Assembly: GCF_052324685.1 (NCBI RefSeq) | Contig: NC_135212.1 | Location: forward strand, 4,455,079-4,519,078 | Reading direction: 5' to 3' | DNA length: 64,000 nt | From: Brachyhypopomus gauderio | Taxonomy: Eukaryota; Chordata; Actinopteri; Gymnotiformes; Hypopomidae | Part shown: positions 60,256-64,000 of the stretch, one piece after another | How positions within the stretch are numbered: the stretch's first letter is position 1 | Layout of the letters: the number at the start of each line of letters is the position of its first letter | Translations under genes and position numbers: made by a program | Notes under the pieces: generated by a model | The model's database searches: none | Told to the model about the DNA's origin: nothing | The model's input: only the letters and a program-made list of their open reading frames with translations

Positions 60256-61977
60256 ATGACAGGTAAACAAAAAAAAGTATCGTTTCAACAACGTACAGAC
60301 AGCAGGTCCAACCACCACTGCTGTGTGCCATTCTGCACAGCATCGACAAGGTGTAATTCCTACCTGAGCTTCCACACCTTTCCAAAGGACCCAGAACTGC
60401 AGAAACAATGGGTGGTTAAGATCAGGAGAGATCATTTTATCATCACGAGTACTTCCTGAGTGTGTTCGCGACATTTTATCACTGCTGATCTGCTCGAACC
60501 ACTCCTGCTGGACGACGATGACTGCGACCTGGAGCTTTTCCTGTGCTATTTCAATGGAATAACTATACTATTCCAACTCCACGACCTGGAGTATGGGAAA
60601 GAACAGAGCGTCCACCCAACACTGATCTAACAGAGATGCAGACTGACCATGATGATGATGACCCCTTACCGTGTCATGAACATGACTACTGCGTCAGTAA
60701 TGAGCCTGCTGCGCTTGATCTCTCCCTCAATGAAAATCAAGAGCTACGCAAGGAGATATCAAGGCTCCGAAAACAAATCGAAGACTTAACTGTCAGCAGC
60801 AAGTTCTGTTTGGAGCGGTTTTCTGCCTCTGATGACGACATATGATTCTTTACCAGGGAAATAAAAAATATGGCAGGACACAGTATACGGATGGGCCTTC
60901 CCTGGTGTCTGAAATACATTATGAATGAATTAGCCATTATATAACTTTATATATAACTTTTATATTCCACAGATTTGCAAGCCATGCCCACCTGATGGGC
61001 TTTTGGAAGCAAATAGAGCCAGTCACCCACAACATCATACGGGTTACAAGTGCACGGACTGTTGAGAAGACTGATCAGGTCCCTCACTGCCAGTGCAACG
61101 GTAAATGTTTTCGTGTTGTCCATACAAAGCATGTTATGTCATCATTTTCAAATTAATCTTTACATCAAAAGAAGTTTTGATAGTCATAATGTAATATGAC
61201 AATAGGATAATGTATTTTTCCCCAGGTTCTTCAACCAATTGATGAGTTTTTTCTCTTATGAACTACCTGTCATTGGGACTGATGCAAAAGGATTTGGCCC
61301 ACAGATTTAGAATACATTGGTCAACTGTTAGTCGTATTATTAACACCTGGGCCAACTTCCTTTATACTGTATTGGGAGCTGTTTCTATTTGGTTAGATGT
61401 GGACACTGTGAAAACTCACCTCTGAGATGTGTTTCAGGACTACGCTGACACTCAAATAATTTTAGATTGCACAGAACTAGGATGTCAAACTCCAAATTCC
61501 CTTCTCCTCCAGAGTGAAGTGTTTTACACTTATAAATCACACTGTACATTCAAAGGGTTGATTGAGATAGCCCCTCATGGCGCATTGACCTTTGTGTCTT
61601 CTCTTTATCAAGGTGCTATCAGTGATAAAGAGATCTTAAAGCAGTCTGGCATTGTGGCCCTCCTTGACCCATCTATGGCCATCATGGTGGACAAGGGTTT
61701 CCTTGTTGAAGACTGCGTTCCATGCAAAGTCCACATACCCACGTTTCTGTCAAAGAGAGCTCAACTGTCTAGGTCAGAAATCAGAACGTCACAGTCCATT
61801 GCAAGACTGAGAGTCCATGTTGAGCGTGTGATTCGCAGAGCCAAAGAACATAAAATATTCAGCACAGTGATCCCCCTTTCAATCACAGGGAGCATAAACC
61901 AAATTTTTACTGTTGCCTGTCTTTTGGTGAATTATCAAAATGGCCCCTTGGTAAAAGCCTGGGCAAACAATGGCTAA
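60256..61977 (+). pseudogene. THAP-domain DDE transposase (copy C)
   Basis: THAP start at 60,256 (CCVPFC, FHTFPKDPELQKQW), interrupted by TGA at 60,457-60,459 just before VCSRHF, as in copy A. Coiled coil 60,543-60,842; middle exon 60,973-61,102 with donor gtaaatg; last exon from 61,226 with QKDLAHRFRIHWSTVSRII, TGA at 61,423-61,425, then DCTE, VDKGF and VERVIRR to the TAA at 61,975. It is convergent with the YqaJ gene. Confidence 0.85.
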
Positions 61978-62070
61978 TCTCAATCCAGAATTAGACAGAT
62001 GATGTAATGTGAATTATGGTGATTTATTTATTTATTTATTTCTCTAACCTTAAAATGATCCCTTTAAGGT

Positions 62071-62319
62071 CAGGGGTCGGCAACCCGCGGCTCCGGAGCC
62101 GCATGCAGCTCTTTGATCCCTCTGATGCGGCTCAGCTTTTGAATAGAATTCATGAGTATTTAATTAACGTATATTATTTTTGAGACTTAAAAAAATGTTC
62201 GGGTGGAATTTCACAAATGTCCGGTTTCGGTTCGCTTGAGTGACATGTCATCGTCACTGAAATAAATTTCCAATTACTTTGCTTTTGTGGCTCTGAGTCA
62301 AAAACGTTGCCGACCCCTG
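62071..62319. mobile_element. hAT-type MITE (copy C)
   Basis: Same insertion as 1,000-1,248, inverted with the arm. Confidence 0.8.
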
Positions 62320-62555
62320 CTTTAGGTCATGCTAGTCTGTAAATATTGGCTGCAATGTTAAGGTACAGTGCAATATGATTAATTGTATAAAATGCTTTCA
62401 CTTTTATATGTAAAATTGACACAACACAATACAACATTATGTATTTCTTAACTGTTACTGTATTTGTAAAAAATGAAATACAATAGTAATACAATTGACA
62501 GAATAAATTGAAATTGTTTTAATTGTTCATGAGTTTATGTCTTCATTATGATTTT

Positions 62556-63528
62556 CTATTGCTTGGGCATAGAGAGGTATTTTGGCATGTAAGTGTTAAA
62601 GAAAAACATATCACACCTTTTCACCTCTTCTAATACACTGCTATCTCTGTAAATTCGCTGCACAAAGATATCATGGGCACAGATAACTAAATCACACCAC
62701 TGCATACCAGTAATCAATAATTGGCCCTGAATTTGCCAATAATAACAATGGCTCTCCTTCAATTTGTGTAGGCCTTGTGCCACTTTGAGGAATTTGCAGT
62801 CTACATAGCTTTGTGCATTTGGGCACTTAATTTCAACAAGCCCAAATGATGGACGCTCAAGTGGGTCATATACAAGTCCATCAGGTGATGCACCCAGCCA
62901 AGATGCATCTGGATGAATCACTAGCCCACACTTGGTCAAGTTCAAGTTTTTCAGAACTGCATAGTCCTTTAAGGCCCCTGTTTCTATTTCAAGTCCCCTC
63001 TTCACGTGTGCTGTTTGTCGTGTCCCTCGGATTATCCTTTCTGCCAGGCTTTCTGCAGCACCTGGACCTCTAACGTGGCTCACTTCTCTGAAATGTGAGG
63101 CAGTCAATCTTTCTCTCCTAAGTGAATGCCACTCAGGTGTAGCACTTTGGGATCTTGTTGCCTCCTCAATAAGGTGTGACTGTGACAAGGTCACAGAAAG
63201 TGAGCTTAGGTGTAGCTGTTCTTGGTGTGTTGGCACAAATGAATATTCAGGTGGGCTTAGATGGTAATATTCTAGTGGCAGACTCGGGAATGGGGGTGCA
63301 TCCTCATGTATGACAACACTGTCAGATGGAGGTGGTGGTTGTTGATAGGACAGTACACTGCCAACTTGTACCTTCCCAAAGATGGAGTCCACAAGTGGCT
63401 TGTCAGGCGAGATGTTCATTGTGTAGATGAGTGGAAGAGAATCTGCTTTCATTCCAGCGTAGACTGGTCCAGGATTGAGGGTGGCCGGGTGTGGGAGGTC
63501 ACCGCAGTAGCCCTTGAAAAGTGTACTT
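62556..63528 (-). CDS. YqaJ nuclease, last exon (copy C; rest beyond the window)
   Basis: Acceptor at 63,529 (atttcag on the minus strand), open to TAG at 62,558-62,556. Contains GASPDG and VEIKCP. It lacks one of the two Arg codons in VKRRCDMFFF, an in-frame loss. The upstream exons (finger and linker) lie past 64,000. Confidence 0.85.
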
Positions 63529-63604
63529 CTGAAATAAAAGAAGAGTGAATAACATTTATTTTTACACATTGTAATCTGTTCACCAGCACAACTGATTGTG
63601 AATC

Positions 63605-63870
63605 ACATATCACATTGTGTGTGTGTGTAGGTATGTGTATGTATATGTTTATGCATGTGTGCATACGTAGATATACATATTTGCCCTATATATGTATTTT
63701 ATTTTTTTTCTTTTTGTGTATTTTATATATTGAGTGTATTTTCGGGATAGGGTACACTTGCTGCCTGTTCCTTACATTATCTTTATGCCTTCTGTTGTAA
63801 TGTGTTTTGTAAAGCATCGTTGAGCATTGTGGAAAGCGCTATATAAATAAAAATTATTATTATTATTATA
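63605..63870 (+). repeat. LINE-tail fragment and microsatellite in the YqaJ intron (copy C)
   Basis: Inverse of 43,150-43,415: TG/TATG simple sequence, then gtggaaagcgctatataaat and (ATT)n. Confidence 0.6.
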
Positions 63871-64000
63871 TCACATGTCATCTGAAGTACAACGAGGCTA
63901 AATTAAATTTTGAAGAGAACAGGGTCTTATCAGATGATCAAAAGCATTTATTTTTTTAGCACACACTGTAATCTGCCTATTAAATTTGGTACTACATACC

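Overview
The window is animal DNA from a ray-finned fish. Evidence: split genes with GT-AG introns, a PIM-type kinase, a TOGARAM2-like gene, a tRNA-derived teleost-type SINE, and Tc1, hAT, THAP/YqaJ (ISL2EU-type), L1-type and Rex1/CR1/L2-type elements. I see no operons or microbial features. All calls come from reading the sequence and from family knowledge; no searches were run.

Layout. 1-8,565 (arm A), 43,018-52,078 (arm B) and 52,748-64,000 (arm C, inverted) are three copies of one segment. The segment holds a DNA transposon with two convergent genes (a SWIM/YqaJ nuclease gene and a THAP/DDE transposase gene) followed by a LINE that carries nested insertions. B and C face each other across a 0.67-1.2 kb spacer and form a near-palindrome. 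Each arm has private changes: an intact Tc1 element only in C, a hAT MITE only in B, and 0, 3 or 6 minisatellite units. A and C share a stop codon in the THAP exon that B lacks.

8.6-16.8 kb holds host-like fragments, a Rex1-like LINE (minus strand) and a 5'-truncated L1 (plus strand) inserted into it with an 11-bp target-site duplication. 17.3-20.9 kb is a twelve-exon gene joining a C2H2-like finger, a tyrosine-recombinase-like region and a KMT5A-like SET domain. It lies between ~0.35-kb direct repeats carrying a TATA-like box. It has an asparagine where the catalytic tyrosine is expected and two in-frame stops. 22.1-23.5 kb is a decayed Tc1 element.

24-41 kb (minus strand) is a TOGARAM2-like gene interleaved with a PIM-like kinase. 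Two ~2.95-kb tandem units each carry the exons of one TOG domain plus two linker exons. The second unit runs straight into five intact kinase exons, and all splice phases are compatible. An in-frame TOG-TOG-kinase product is therefore predicted. The original last TOG-domain exons downstream (23,997-26,408) carry three frameshifts and a stop codon. This chimeric locus, the recombinase-SET gene and the triplicated, partly palindromic transposon segment are the most unusual contents.
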